Source of the DNA: Pseudomonadota bacterium | Lineage (GTDB): Bacteria > Pseudomonadota > Alphaproteobacteria > Acetobacterales > Acetobacteraceae | NCBI GenBank assembly: GCA_021798915.1 | Contig: JAJZBM010000004.1 | Span: forward strand, 1-64,000 | Direction: 5' to 3' | DNA: 64,000 nucleotides | In this document: positions 44,052 to 52,242 of the stretch, in pieces | Position numbering within the stretch: the stretch's first letter is position 1 | How the letters are laid out: every line of letters starts with the position of its first letter | Position numbers and translations under genes: made by a program | The notes under the pieces: model-generated | Told to the model about the DNA's origin: nothing | Seen by the model: the letters and a program-made list of their open reading frames with translations, nothing else | Databases searched by the model: none

Positions 44052-45622
44052 GACACCGTCGCCGCGCGGCCCATCAGGGCATGACGCATGATCGTCTCCT
44101 CATCTGCCTCCTCACCGGCAAGTTCCGCGACCAGCGCGCCGTCATGCACCACCAGAATGCGATCACAGAGACCGATATGCTCGGTCAGCTCGCTGGAGGT
44201 GATGAGAACGGCGCCGCCATGATCGGCGAAGGCGCGCAGCAATCGGTAAATCTCCGCCTTGGCGCCGACATCGACGCCGCGCGTCGGCTCCTCGACGAGC
44301 AGAATATCGACACCGGAGGCAAGCCAGCGCCCGATCATCACCTTCTGCTGATTGCCGCCAGAGAGCGAGGCGACGCTCTGGCTCGCATCGCGCGCTCGGA
44401 TATTCATCTCCTGCATCAGGGCGCGAATATGGCTGTCATCGACACGCGCGCGTGATGCCAGCGGCGCCCGACGCAACATGCCGAGCGCGATGTTCTGGGC
44501 GATGGAAAGCGGCTGATAGAGCCCTTCCAATTTCCGATCCTCGGGAATGAGGCCTAAACCGAGGCGCGTGGTGGCGACGACCGCGGGTGCGAGCCGCGTT
44601 GCTTTGCCGTTCGTCTGGTGTTTTTCCGCGCGCCCTCGATCGGCGGCGATCAATCCTGCGACGGCGCGCAGGATTTCGCGTTGGCCGTGTCCCTCCAATC
44701 CAGCGAGGCCAACGATTTCGCCACGTCCGATAGTGAAGGAAACCGGCGGGCGGCCACGCTCGGCGACGAAATCGGAAACGCTGAGCGCGGGATCCGGCCG
44801 GGGACGGTGCGGAGTTCGTTCCGGAAACAGATCGCCGAGTTCACGCCCGACCATCAGCGAGACGAGATCATTCCTCGTCAATTCGCGGGTCGGCCGGGTG
44901 GTGACATGTTTGCCGTCCTTGAGGACGGTCGTCGTGTCGCAAAGCCGGAAAATCTCGTCCAATCGGTGGCTGATGTAGAAAATCAGCTTGCCGTCCTGCT
45001 TTTGTTGGGTAATCAGATTGGCGAGCTTTTCCACGCCCGGCCCATCCAGCGCCGCGGTCGGCTCGTCGTATATGATAACATCCGCGTCGGCGACGGCGCT
45101 TTTGGCGATCTCGACGAGATGCTGCTCAGCGATGACGAGATCGCCACAGAGGACATCGACGGCGAGCCCGATGCCGACACGATCGAGCACCGCGCGTGCT
45201 CGCTCGCGCATGGTGCGTCCGTCGATGAGGCCGAAGCGCTTCGGTTCGCGGCCAAGAAAGAGGTTCTCGGCGATGGTGAGATTGGGCAGCAGGGTCAGTT
45301 CCTGAAACACCGTTGCGATGCCCGCCGCCCGCGCGTCCACGGCACCATTGAAGCGAACCGTTTTCCCCCGCAGCCGTATCTCGCCGGAATCGGGCGCGAA
45401 AACGCCGGCGAGAAGCTTCATCAAGGTCGATTTCCCAGCCCCGTTCTCGCCGGTGATGGCATGAACCGTGCCGCGATATCCGGCGAAGGAAACCGCCGAC
45501 AGAGCGGCGATCGCGCCGAACCGTTTGGTGATGTCACGAAATTCGATCACGCATTCCGGGGCCACGGCAGGCATCGAAGCCACGCCCGCCGCCGCGAGAT
45601 CCTCCGGCGCGAGAGCCGTCAT
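44048..45622 (-). CDS. Ribose-type ABC transporter ATP-binding protein (two NBDs)
   Basis: 524 aa with two nucleotide-binding domains in one chain, as in RbsA/MglA. NBD1 has Walker A GENGAGKST (58-66) and Walker B IIYDEPTAALD, but its signature is LCGDLVIAEQHL in place of LSGGQ. NBD2 has the family-typical degenerate Walker A (GLEGHGQRE), a normal LSGGNQQKV and LLVEEPTRGVD. It provides energy for import of a sugar or polyol. Its start is 28 nt after the binding-protein gene. Confidence 0.9.
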   Translation of the reverse strand: MTALAPEDLAAAGVASMPAVAPECVIEFRDITKRFGAIAALSAVSFAGYRGTVHAITGENGAGKSTLMKLLAGVFAPDSGEIRLRGKTVRFNGAVDARAAGIATVFQELTLLPNLTIAENLFLGREPKRFGLIDGRTMRERARAVLDRVGIGLAVDVLCGDLVIAEQHLVEIAKSAVADADVIIYDEPTAALDGPGVEKLANLITQQKQDGKLIFYISHRLDEIFRLCDTTTVLKDGKHVTTRPTRELTRNDLVSLMVGRELGDLFPERTPHRPRPDPALSVSDFVAERGRPPVSFTIGRGEIVGLAGLEGHGQREILRAVAGLIAADRGRAEKHQTNGKATRLAPAVVATTRLGLGLIPEDRKLEGLYQPLSIAQNIALGMLRRAPLASRARVDDSHIRALMQEMNIRARDASQSVASLSGGNQQKVMIGRWLASGVDILLVEEPTRGVDVGAKAEIYRLLRAFADHGGAVLITSSELTEHIGLCDRILVVHDGALVAELAGEEADEETIMRHALMGRAATVS

Positions 45623-45650
45623 GGTCGTGCTCCTGGACGAAAGATCACTC

Positions 45651-46721
45651 TTATTTCTTGAACATCTCCATGATCATGTTTTCCGGCAGCGTCGAGGGGA
45701 ACCAGAACGCATCGTTGAGATCGGGGCGGTAATACTGAGCGAAATTCGCCGCCGTCACCGGCTTCGGATCCGAATAATAGGCTTTGTACATTTGCTGGCC
45801 TTCGAGAAGGGCGATCGCCGCCCGCACCATCGCCGGCCCGAGCCCCGGCGTGAAGATCGGCCCGACGCTGTCCGCACCGGCATCTTTCCAGGCGCGGAGG
45901 AAGCCGTTATTGGCCTCGCCGGTCATCGGCACCAGCGGCTTGCCGATTTCCTTGAACACGTCGAAACAGGCGCGCGTCATGTCGGCGCCGGAAAACCAGA
46001 TGCCGTCCACCGGCTGCCCGGATGCGACCAGGTTTTCGCAAAGCTGCTTTCCCTTCGCGTAATTCCAATCACCATAAACCTCGGCGCCGATCTTGATGTT
46101 CGTCTCCTTGATCGCGTTCCTGAGGCCGTTATAGCGGGCGATTTCCTCGCCCGAGCCGGCGATGCCGCGAAACACCCAGATCGTGCCCTTGCCGTGCAGT
46201 TTATCCTTGAGAAATTCACCGCCGGTGCGCCCGAACGCCTCGCCGCCGCCATAGACGGAGACGGTGGCGTTGGTGAAGGTGCCGCCGGGGCTGAACACGA
46301 TGACCGGAATTCCGGCCGCCGCCGCCGCGTTCACTTGCGCTTTGACGAGGTCGATCGCGATCGGCGCGATGATCAGCGCATCGACCTTGTGGGTCATCAG
46401 ATCTTCGATATCGGCGACCTGCTTCGCCGGCTGCCAATTCGCCTCGACGAAGCGGAATTCCTTGACGTGGGGATCGTGGCTGCCGGCGTATTTGATCTCC
46501 TGAATGGTCTGGACGATCCAGGTATTGCCGACGCCGGGCCAGGACATGCCGATGGTCCAGGGCGGATCCTTCTTGAATTTACCGGCGGGCACGGTTTCGG
46601 TGGTGGAGGGCGCCATCAGCCCGGACGGCAGCAATTCGACGTCGCCCGCGACCGCTGGACGGCCCGAGAACGTCGCCGCGGCGGCGAGCAGCGACGCGCA
46701 GAACAGTGTTTTCCAAATCAT
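45651..46721 (-). CDS. Periplasmic sugar/polyol-binding protein of the ABC importer
   Basis: 356 aa with a signal peptide (about 1-25). The fold is periplasmic binding protein type 1 (RbsB/XylF-like): IGMSWPGVGNTWIVQTIQEI, MTHKVDALIIAPIAID, AGIPVIVFSPGG. The cargo cannot be read from sequence. The operon partners (esterase, GlpD-like enzyme, DeoR regulator) favour a polyol or glycerol derivative. It lies downstream of operator-like TTTCGTTT sites. Confidence 0.85.
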   Translation of the reverse strand: MIWKTLFCASLLAAAATFSGRPAVAGDVELLPSGLMAPSTTETVPAGKFKKDPPWTIGMSWPGVGNTWIVQTIQEIKYAGSHDPHVKEFRFVEANWQPAKQVADIEDLMTHKVDALIIAPIAIDLVKAQVNAAAAAGIPVIVFSPGGTFTNATVSVYGGGEAFGRTGGEFLKDKLHGKGTIWVFRGIAGSGEEIARYNGLRNAIKETNIKIGAEVYGDWNYAKGKQLCENLVASGQPVDGIWFSGADMTRACFDVFKEIGKPLVPMTGEANNGFLRAWKDAGADSVGPIFTPGLGPAMVRAAIALLEGQQMYKAYYSDPKPVTAANFAQYYRPDLNDAFWFPSTLPENMIMEMFKK

Positions 46722-46763
46722 GTCTTTCCTCCCTGATCGGCGCGGCGAGGCTCGGCGCCGCTG

Positions 46764-46832
46764 TTTTCGTTTTCCGGACAGATTTGGCCATTAAACGAAA
46801 AATAATATGCGCGCAATAGGGATAAAACGAAT
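46764..46832 (-). promoter_or_regulatory. Putative DeoR-type operator array and promoter of the importer operon
   Basis: Three copies of TTTCGTTT-like sites lie in the 140-bp gap: TTTTCGTTTT at 46764-46773 (plus strand), AAACGAAAAA at 46793-46802 and AAAACGAAT at 46824-46832 (both inverted), with centres 28 and 32 bp apart. On the minus strand TATTAT (46807 to 46802) is a good -10 candidate. One site then lies at the -35 region and another at the start point, which suits repression by the adjacent DeoR protein. Confidence 0.5.
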
Positions 46833-46861
46833 ATTTCCCGCGCTTTCGCCAGCGCACCGCC

Positions 46862-47650
46862 TCATTCCGGCCGATCCAGGGTGCCGAGCCCGGCCTCGAT
46901 CACCGCGACCCCGTGGGCCGCGCAGGTGGCGCGGAGGCGCGGGGCGTGCAGATGGTCGGTGACGAAGGTGTGGATCTGCGCCATGTGGCCGATCCGCACC
47001 GGCGCCGCGCGGCCGATTTTCATCTGATCACAGACCAGGATGACGCGCCGCGCGTTCTCGATGATGGCGCGCGAGACATTGACCTCGAGCGGGTCGAAAT
47101 CGAGCAGCGATCCGTCCTCCTCGATGGCCGAGGCGCCGATGATGGCGGTATCGACCTTGAATTGCCGGATCAGGTCCACCGCCGCGCTGCCGACCACGGC
47201 GCCATCGGAACTGCGTACCGGCCCGCCGGCGATGACCACCTTGATCGCCGGGGAAGGATAGAGCGTCAGCGCGACGTTGATGTTGTTGGTGATAACGAGA
47301 AGATCCTGGTGGAAGGTCAGACGGTGCGCGACCTCCTCGGTCGTGGTGCCGATATTGATGAACAGCGAGGAGTGATCCGGGATCAGCGCGGCGGCGGCGG
47401 CGCCGATCGCCTGTTTCTGTGCGGCGGCGATCAGGCGGCGCGCCGCATAGGAAATGTTTTCGACCGAGGACGAAACCATCGCGCCGCCATGGGTGCGCGT
47501 GAGAATATTGCGATCGCACAGCTCATTGAGGTCGCGGCGGATGGTTTGCGGCGTGACGGCGAACCGCTCGGCGAGTTCCTCGACCCCGACGCGACCGGTG
47601 GTGCGCGCGATCGAGAGGATTTCGTTCTGACGGTCGCTCAACGTTTGCAT
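46862..47650 (-). CDS. DeoR-family transcriptional regulator
   Basis: 262 aa from the ATG at 47650 (begins MQTLSDRQNEILSIARTTGR, typical of the family). The helix-turn-helix is VTPQTIRRDLNELCDRNILTRTHGG. The DeoRC sensor domain has LFINIGTTTEEVAHRL and VIAGGPVRSSDGAVVG and normally binds a sugar phosphate. Upstream in-frame ATGs (47677, 47716) add non-family residues. It lies directly ahead of the importer operon and probably represses it. Confidence 0.9.
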   Translation of the reverse strand: MQTLSDRQNEILSIARTTGRVGVEELAERFAVTPQTIRRDLNELCDRNILTRTHGGAMVSSSVENISYAARRLIAAAQKQAIGAAAAALIPDHSSLFINIGTTTEEVAHRLTFHQDLLVITNNINVALTLYPSPAIKVVIAGGPVRSSDGAVVGSAAVDLIRQFKVDTAIIGASAIEEDGSLLDFDPLEVNVSRAIIENARRVILVCDQMKIGRAAPVRIGHMAQIHTFVTDHLHAPRLRATCAAHGVAVIEAGLGTLDRPE

Positions 47651-47717
47651 TCGTGTGATCCGCAGCCGGAGAAACATCCAAGGTAGCGCCGCACCGCCGA
47701 AACGCCACTCACCCAAC

Positions 47718-47760
47718 CCGGATAAAGTCTTTTTGCTTCTTTTTCTTCAGAAAAAGAAGC
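47718..47760. repeat. Right half of the dispersed hairpin element, copy C
   Basis: GGATAAAGTCTTTTTG followed by the perfect hairpin GCTTCTTTTT-CTTCAG-AAAAAGAAGC (47735-47760) matches the right arm of copy B over about 42 bp with one missing A. The left arm is absent. It lies in the divergent gap between deoR and the GDSL gene, where it may affect both leaders. Confidence 0.75.
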
Positions 47761-47852
47761 CCTTTCTCTCCCTTTCCGCAATCATCGCCCTTGCCTCGGC
47801 GCGGCCCCCGGCGCTAGCTTGAGCGCAGAAAATCACAATTGGGGGAAGAACG

Positions 47853-48869
47853 ATGCCGCGCGCGGTTCATGTCTGGCTGCTGGCCGGGGGGATGGTTGCA
47901 GGGCTTTTCGCCCCCGCGCGGGCGGCGAATTATTCGGCGCTTTATGCGTTCGGTGACAGTTTATCGGACGCCGGCAACGCCTATCTCGCGACCTCGGCGC
48001 AGGGTTCCCCCGAGCCGGTCAGCCCGCCTTATTCCGATGGCCGGTTCAGCAATGGCCCCGTCTGGGTGCAGGATCTGGCGAGCCAGCTCGGCCTGCCCGC
48101 GCTCACCCCGAGCCTCGCCGGCGGCACCGATTTCGCGGTCGGCGGCGCGCAGACCGGGACGACGCCGGTGCATACCGCCAATCTCTCCGATCTGCCGGCG
48201 CAGCTCACGGCATTCCAGGCCGCCGTGCCGCAGCCGAGCGCGAGCGCGCTCTATACGCTCTGGATCGGTGCCAATGATCTGTTCAGCATCCTCGATACCC
48301 CAGGAATGACCCCGACGGCGGCGGCGGCGGACGCCAATGCCGCGGTCGGCAATGTGGTGAATTTCGTCGCCGGAATCGCAGCGGACGGGGCGAAGAATTT
48401 GCTGCTCGTCACCGTCCCCAATCTCGGCGTGGTGCCGGCGATCACCGCGCTCGGCCCGACCGCGGAGGCGTTCGCGACCGAGCTTTCCGCCTATTTCGAT
48501 CAGGCTTTGGTCACCGCCGTCGGCCACGAGGCGGCGAGCGCGGGGATAAACCTCTCGGTTCTCGACAGCTTCAGCCTGCTCGACAACGCCGTCGCCAACC
48601 CGTCCGCGTTCGGGTTCACCAACGTCACTTCCCCGTGCTGGACCGGTTCCTACACCAGCGCGAGCAGCGGCACGCTGTGTTCCAACACCACCGCCGGGCA
48701 GGATCAATATCTGTTCTGGGATCAGGTGCATCCGACGGCGGCGGGGCAGCAGATCGTCGCCGACGCGGCTTTCGCGGAAGTGCCGGAACCGGGCTCGCTT
48801 GCGCTGCTCGCCGGCGGATTGGGCGTATTCGCCCTGCTTCGCCGCCGTCACACCGCGTCCATGGCATGA
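47853..48869 (+). CDS. Exported GDSL/SGNH hydrolase with PEP-CTERM anchor
   Basis: 338 aa with GGGGGAAG before the ATG and a signal peptide ending ARAA (about 25). Catalytic blocks: GDSLSDAGN (nucleophile Ser), GANDLF (block III) and WDQVHPT (Asp/His block V). The C-terminus is a PEP-CTERM sorting signal: VPEPGSLALLAGG, a hydrophobic run and RRR. It is thus likely processed by an exosortase and retained at or released from the surface. The substrate (lipid or acetylated polysaccharide) is unknown. Overlaps the next gene by 4 nt. Confidence 0.88.
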   Translation: MPRAVHVWLLAGGMVAGLFAPARAANYSALYAFGDSLSDAGNAYLATSAQGSPEPVSPPYSDGRFSNGPVWVQDLASQLGLPALTPSLAGGTDFAVGGAQTGTTPVHTANLSDLPAQLTAFQAAVPQPSASALYTLWIGANDLFSILDTPGMTPTAAAADANAAVGNVVNFVAGIAADGAKNLLLVTVPNLGVVPAITALGPTAEAFATELSAYFDQALVTAVGHEAASAGINLSVLDSFSLLDNAVANPSAFGFTNVTSPCWTGSYTSASSGTLCSNTTAGQDQYLFWDQVHPTAAGQQIVADAAFAEVPEPGSLALLAGGLGVFALLRRRHTASMA

Positions 48870-49354
48870 GTGACGACATCGCCATCACGTGCTCGGTCAA
48901 CGGCGAGCGGGTCGCGGCAAGGGTTTCGCCGCGCACCCATCTCGCTGATTTCCTGCGCGAAGGCTTGGGCCTCACCGGCACCCATCTCGGCTGCGAACAG
49001 GGCGTGTGCGGCGCCTGCACCGTTCTGCTCGATGGCCTGCCGGTGCGCGGCTGCCTCACCCTCGCCGTCCAAGCCGATGGCGCGACGGTGGAAACCATCG
49101 AGGGCTTGAGCGCCCGCGGCGCCCTGGCCGCGTTGCAGGCGGCGTTCGTCGCGGTCAACGCGCTGCAATGCGGCTTCTGCACGCCGGGGATGCTGATCAC
49201 CGCGCGGGATTTGCTCATGCGCGAGAAAAACCCCGACCGCGCCCGCATCCGCGATCATCTCTCCGGCAATTACTGCCGCTGCACCGGCTATCAGGCGATC
49301 ATCGACGCGGTCGAAATGGTGGCGCGGGGGGAAGCGCCGGAGACGGTGGGATAG
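48866..49354 (+). CDS. 2Fe-2S subunit of a molybdenum hydroxylase (CoxS/IorA-like), orphan
   Basis: 162 aa. The plant-type ferredoxin cluster is CEQGVCGACTVLLDG (about 43-57), plus a distal Cys. The C-terminal four-helix domain binds the second cluster with CGFCTPGM and CRCTGYQ. Family members pair with a large molybdopterin subunit, but none is encoded in the neighbourhood. Start overlaps the GDSL stop (ATGA), which is odd for functionally unrelated genes. Confidence 0.85.
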   Translation: MSDDIAITCSVNGERVAARVSPRTHLADFLREGLGLTGTHLGCEQGVCGACTVLLDGLPVRGCLTLAVQADGATVETIEGLSARGALAALQAAFVAVNALQCGFCTPGMLITARDLLMREKNPDRARIRDHLSGNYCRCTGYQAIIDAVEMVARGEAPETVG

Positions 49355-49386
49355 GAAGAAAAATCGTTCTTTTTGGAACGCCAGCT

Positions 49387-49728
49387 TTAATTGTCGCTCA
49401 GGCTTAAAATATAGGCGACGAGATCGGCGCTTTCATCGCGGCTAAGATGGTAATCCGGCATCCGCACATGCGGCGTTTGCAGAAAGGCGCGGAGCGACAT
49501 TTCCGTGGTCGAAGGCATGCGCGCGATCGACGTGAACGATGGCGCCGCATCGCCGGCACGCTTCTCGCCAGGGGAGATCATGTGGCAATGGCTGCACCAT
49601 TTCTCAGCCATGGCCTTGCCATCCACAAGATCAGGGGTTCGCACCGTGAGATCAGCGGCGCGAGACGTCGCAAAATCCAAGGTCAGGAACAAGCCAGCAG
49701 CGATAACGCCAGTCCATACCACTCGCAT
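49387..49728 (-). CDS. Small periplasmic cytochrome c
   Basis: 113 aa from the ATG at 49728, which has GGAG 6 nt upstream; longer starts (49743, 49779) lack this. A signal peptide (about 5-25) is followed by the heme site WCSHCH and a probable distal Met in HVRMPDY. It is convergent with the 2Fe-2S subunit gene, 32 bp away. Some hydroxylases of that type pass electrons to a cytochrome c, so a link is possible but unproven. Confidence 0.85.
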   Translation of the reverse strand: MRVVWTGVIAAGLFLTLDFATSRAADLTVRTPDLVDGKAMAEKWCSHCHMISPGEKRAGDAAPSFTSIARMPSTTEMSLRAFLQTPHVRMPDYHLSRDESADLVAYILSLSDN

Positions 49729-49845
49729 TTTCGTCTCCGTCATGGCGCCTGGGAGAGAAACCACGCTCAAAAAACACAAAACCGTGATGAAACATGGTCC
49801 AACCCACCCGCCGACGCAAGACGCTTCCTTCGATGAAAGCAGAAT

Positions 49846-50784
49846 TCACACCCCGGCGCGGGGAATCACGCGGGAAAAAGGAGTCGCGCCGGTTTCGGTC
49901 ACAAAGGCGATCTCCAGCGTCTCCGGGCGAAGGGCGGCGCGGAGGAAGCCATGCGCGCCGCTGGCAAATCCTGCGCGGTTGGCCGGGCCGGTCGCATAGG
50001 TCTCCGAGCCAGCGCCGGTGGTGACATAGGCGATGCCGTCCATCTCGACATACTGCATCGAATGGTCATGGCCGTTGATATAGACGGGGACACGATGGCG
50101 GCGAAGCAACGGCGCGAGCGGCGCGATCAGATCCGGCTGGTCGTGATGCGCGCCGCCGAGCGCGGTATAGAGCGGGTGATGGCCGATGACGATCTTCCAC
50201 GGCGCGGTGGAAGCCCCGAGCGCCTGATCGAGCCAGGCGAGCTGCGCCGCAATGTCCTGGCCTTCGATGCGAACCCAGGTGCCGCGATAGGCCTGAATGA
50301 AGGGCGAGGTGTCGAGGAAAAAGAAATCGGCGGCGCTGCCATCGGCGAGCGTTTCCGTGCGCGAAAAATACCGCGCCGGCATGTTCCAGCGCGGGCTTTT
50401 GGTGTGATAGGCAAGCTGCGGCGCGATCTCGCCGCGATAATCATGGTTGCCGAGAATGACATGCCAGGGGATTTGCAGCGCCGGCGCGGTGTAGATCTCC
50501 TCGAAGGATTGCCGCCAATGCGTATCTTCGAGGCTTTGCACGCCGTTTTCATAGAAATTATCGCCGACCGAAATCACGAAGCGGCTGCCGATCGCCGCCG
50601 CCGTCTCGCCCATCCGGCGTGCGACCTCGGCTTGATGCTCGGCGCCACGCCGGCCCCAATCGCCGATGACGACGAAGGGCAAAGCCGGCGCAGCCGCCCG
50701 CGCCGGCACCGTGAGGGCAATGGTCGCCGGAAGCGCGCTCGCGAGCAGATGGCGGCGGGAGATATGCGACGAGACGGATGGCAT
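49846..50784 (-). CDS. Tat-exported metallophosphatase (purple acid phosphatase-like)
   Basis: 312 aa from the ATG at 50784, with GAGGAG upstream. The Tat-type signal is SRRHLLASALPATIALTVPA (about 8-27). The calcineurin-like metal motifs are all present: GDWG, GDNFYENG, GNHDY, GHHPLY and NGHDH. Overall the order matches tartrate-resistant (type 5) acid phosphatases. The role is probably phosphate release in the periplasm. Confidence 0.88.
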   Translation of the reverse strand: MPSVSSHISRRHLLASALPATIALTVPARAAAPALPFVVIGDWGRRGAEHQAEVARRMGETAAAIGSRFVISVGDNFYENGVQSLEDTHWRQSFEEIYTAPALQIPWHVILGNHDYRGEIAPQLAYHTKSPRWNMPARYFSRTETLADGSAADFFFLDTSPFIQAYRGTWVRIEGQDIAAQLAWLDQALGASTAPWKIVIGHHPLYTALGGAHHDQPDLIAPLAPLLRRHRVPVYINGHDHSMQYVEMDGIAYVTTGAGSETYATGPANRAGFASGAHGFLRAALRPETLEIAFVTETGATPFSRVIPRAGV

Positions 50785-50795
50785 GGGAAATCTCC

Positions 50796-51278
50796 TCAAG
50801 TTTCGTCGTCCGCCGTCCCCTCCCACCGATAACGGAAATCGCAATGGGTTGCGCCCTGCATGAGGGTTTGCGTCCGCGTGAGCGTGAGTGCTGGATGGTA
50901 GCCCTCGCAAAACGCCGCATCGCGCTGGCAGGAGAGAATGGCGCCGAGGTCGCCAAGACCGAGTTCCCTATACATCTCGGCGTAACGGCATTGTGTGACA
51001 TTGAAATGAAATTCGCCGGCGGCGGCGGGAAGCGCCTCGATGGTGAGCGCGTCCTCGGCCCGCCAGAGCGACTGGATCGCGCGGAAATGAGCGAGATTCG
51101 CCCCCTCTGGCGCCGCTTGCGCGAATCCACGCGCCGCCTCCTTCGCCATCGCGATGACGGCGCGGGCAAGAACCCGCTTGGCCGCGTCTTGCCCGAATTC
51201 GCGCGCCATCTCATCGAACACACCCTTGGCGAAGGCGGCTTCGATCCGCCGCCGGGTGAGAATGGGCATCTCAGCCAT
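50796..51278 (-). CDS. L-2-amino-thiazoline-4-carboxylate hydrolase-like protein
   Basis: 160 aa from the ATG at 51278, with GGAGGGG 8 nt upstream. Conserved family features: the central Cys in FHFNVTQCRYAEMYRELG, LSCQRDAAFCEGYHPAL, and the closing THCDFRYRWE. ATC hydrolase opens the thiazoline ring en route to cysteine, but most family members are uncharacterised. It lies 5 nt or less from the EamA exporter stop, so the two are probably co-expressed. Confidence 0.75.
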   Translation of the reverse strand: MAEMPILTRRRIEAAFAKGVFDEMAREFGQDAAKRVLARAVIAMAKEAARGFAQAAPEGANLAHFRAIQSLWRAEDALTIEALPAAAGEFHFNVTQCRYAEMYRELGLGDLGAILSCQRDAAFCEGYHPALTLTRTQTLMQGATHCDFRYRWEGTADDET

Positions 51279-51283
51279 CGCTA

Positions 51284-52222
51284 TCACCCCTCCGCGGCCC
51301 GCGCGACCGGGCGCGGGCGGCTTTGTCCGTTCACGAGATAAAGCCCCGCCGCCACCGCGGCCAAGGCGAGGGCGAGAAAAACCGACGCCGGCTCATGCAG
51401 AACCACGATCCCGGCTGCCATGCCGAATAACGGCGTGAGGAACGAGAATGCCGCGAGCCGGCCCGCCGGGTAAAGCCCAACCAACCAGAACCAGGTGAGA
51501 TAGCTCGCAAACGCGACGATCACCGATTGATAGGCGAGCGAGGCGTAGGCGATCGGCCCGGCATGAAACACTGCCCCCCCCTCCCCTTTGAGCAGCGCGA
51601 CCCCGAGCAGGATCGGGATCGAGCCGGCGATCTGATAAAACAGCACCTTCGCCGCGGGGACGCCATGCAACCCCTTCACCGCCTTGACCATCACCGTCAC
51701 CGCCGCCCACATCACCGCCGCCAGCGTCACCAGCAAATCGCCGATGAGCGAGCCGCCACCGGCATGGCGCAACCCATCGGCAAAGGCGATGGCGACGCCG
51801 GCGAAAGCGAGAAGCAACCCGGCGACCTGCCGCCCGCCGAGCCGCTCCTCCGGCACCAGGACATGCACACCGAGGGCGACGAAAAACGGCGCGGTATAAA
51901 GGAACAGAACCGCGCGCGAGGCGGTGGTGCGGGTGAGGCCGGCATAAAGCGCCAGAAATTCACCGCCGAACAGCAATGCCATGGCGATGCCAGCGCCGAA
52001 CGAGCGGTCACGGCGGAACAGCCGCCAGAGCCCGAGCCCCCCCTCCCGCCCGCCGATCCAGGCGAGCAGCAGGAGGGTCGAGATCAGCGACCGCAGTCCC
52101 GCTTGCAGCGCCGGCGGCAGACCATCGGCGATGGCAAGTTTGACCAGAACTTGCTGCGCCCCCCAGACCAGGCACAGCAGCGTCATCACCGCGATCGCCC
52201 GCCCATCGAGACGGGTGTTCAT
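51284..52222 (-). CDS. EamA/DMT-family transporter
   Basis: 312 aa with ten hydrophobic helices in two EamA repeats (ALLCLVWGAQQVLVKLAIAD-type opening and a second repeat from about residue 150). Family members export metabolites such as cysteine pathway intermediates, amino acids or purines. The substrate is not readable from sequence; the adjacent ATC-hydrolase-like gene makes a cysteine-related compound one candidate. Confidence 0.85.
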   Translation of the reverse strand: MNTRLDGRAIAVMTLLCLVWGAQQVLVKLAIADGLPPALQAGLRSLISTLLLLAWIGGREGGLGLWRLFRRDRSFGAGIAMALLFGGEFLALYAGLTRTTASRAVLFLYTAPFFVALGVHVLVPEERLGGRQVAGLLLAFAGVAIAFADGLRHAGGGSLIGDLLVTLAAVMWAAVTVMVKAVKGLHGVPAAKVLFYQIAGSIPILLGVALLKGEGGAVFHAGPIAYASLAYQSVIVAFASYLTWFWLVGLYPAGRLAAFSFLTPLFGMAAGIVVLHEPASVFLALALAAVAAGLYLVNGQSRPRPVARAAEG

Positions 52223-52242
52223 GCCAAGAGGGCGTTCATGTC

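Noticed and set aside
49365-49380. Hairpin CGTTC-GAACG as terminator between the 2Fe-2S and cytochrome genes
   Set aside because: The stem is only 5 bp and the U run lies in the loop instead of after the stem; too weak to call.
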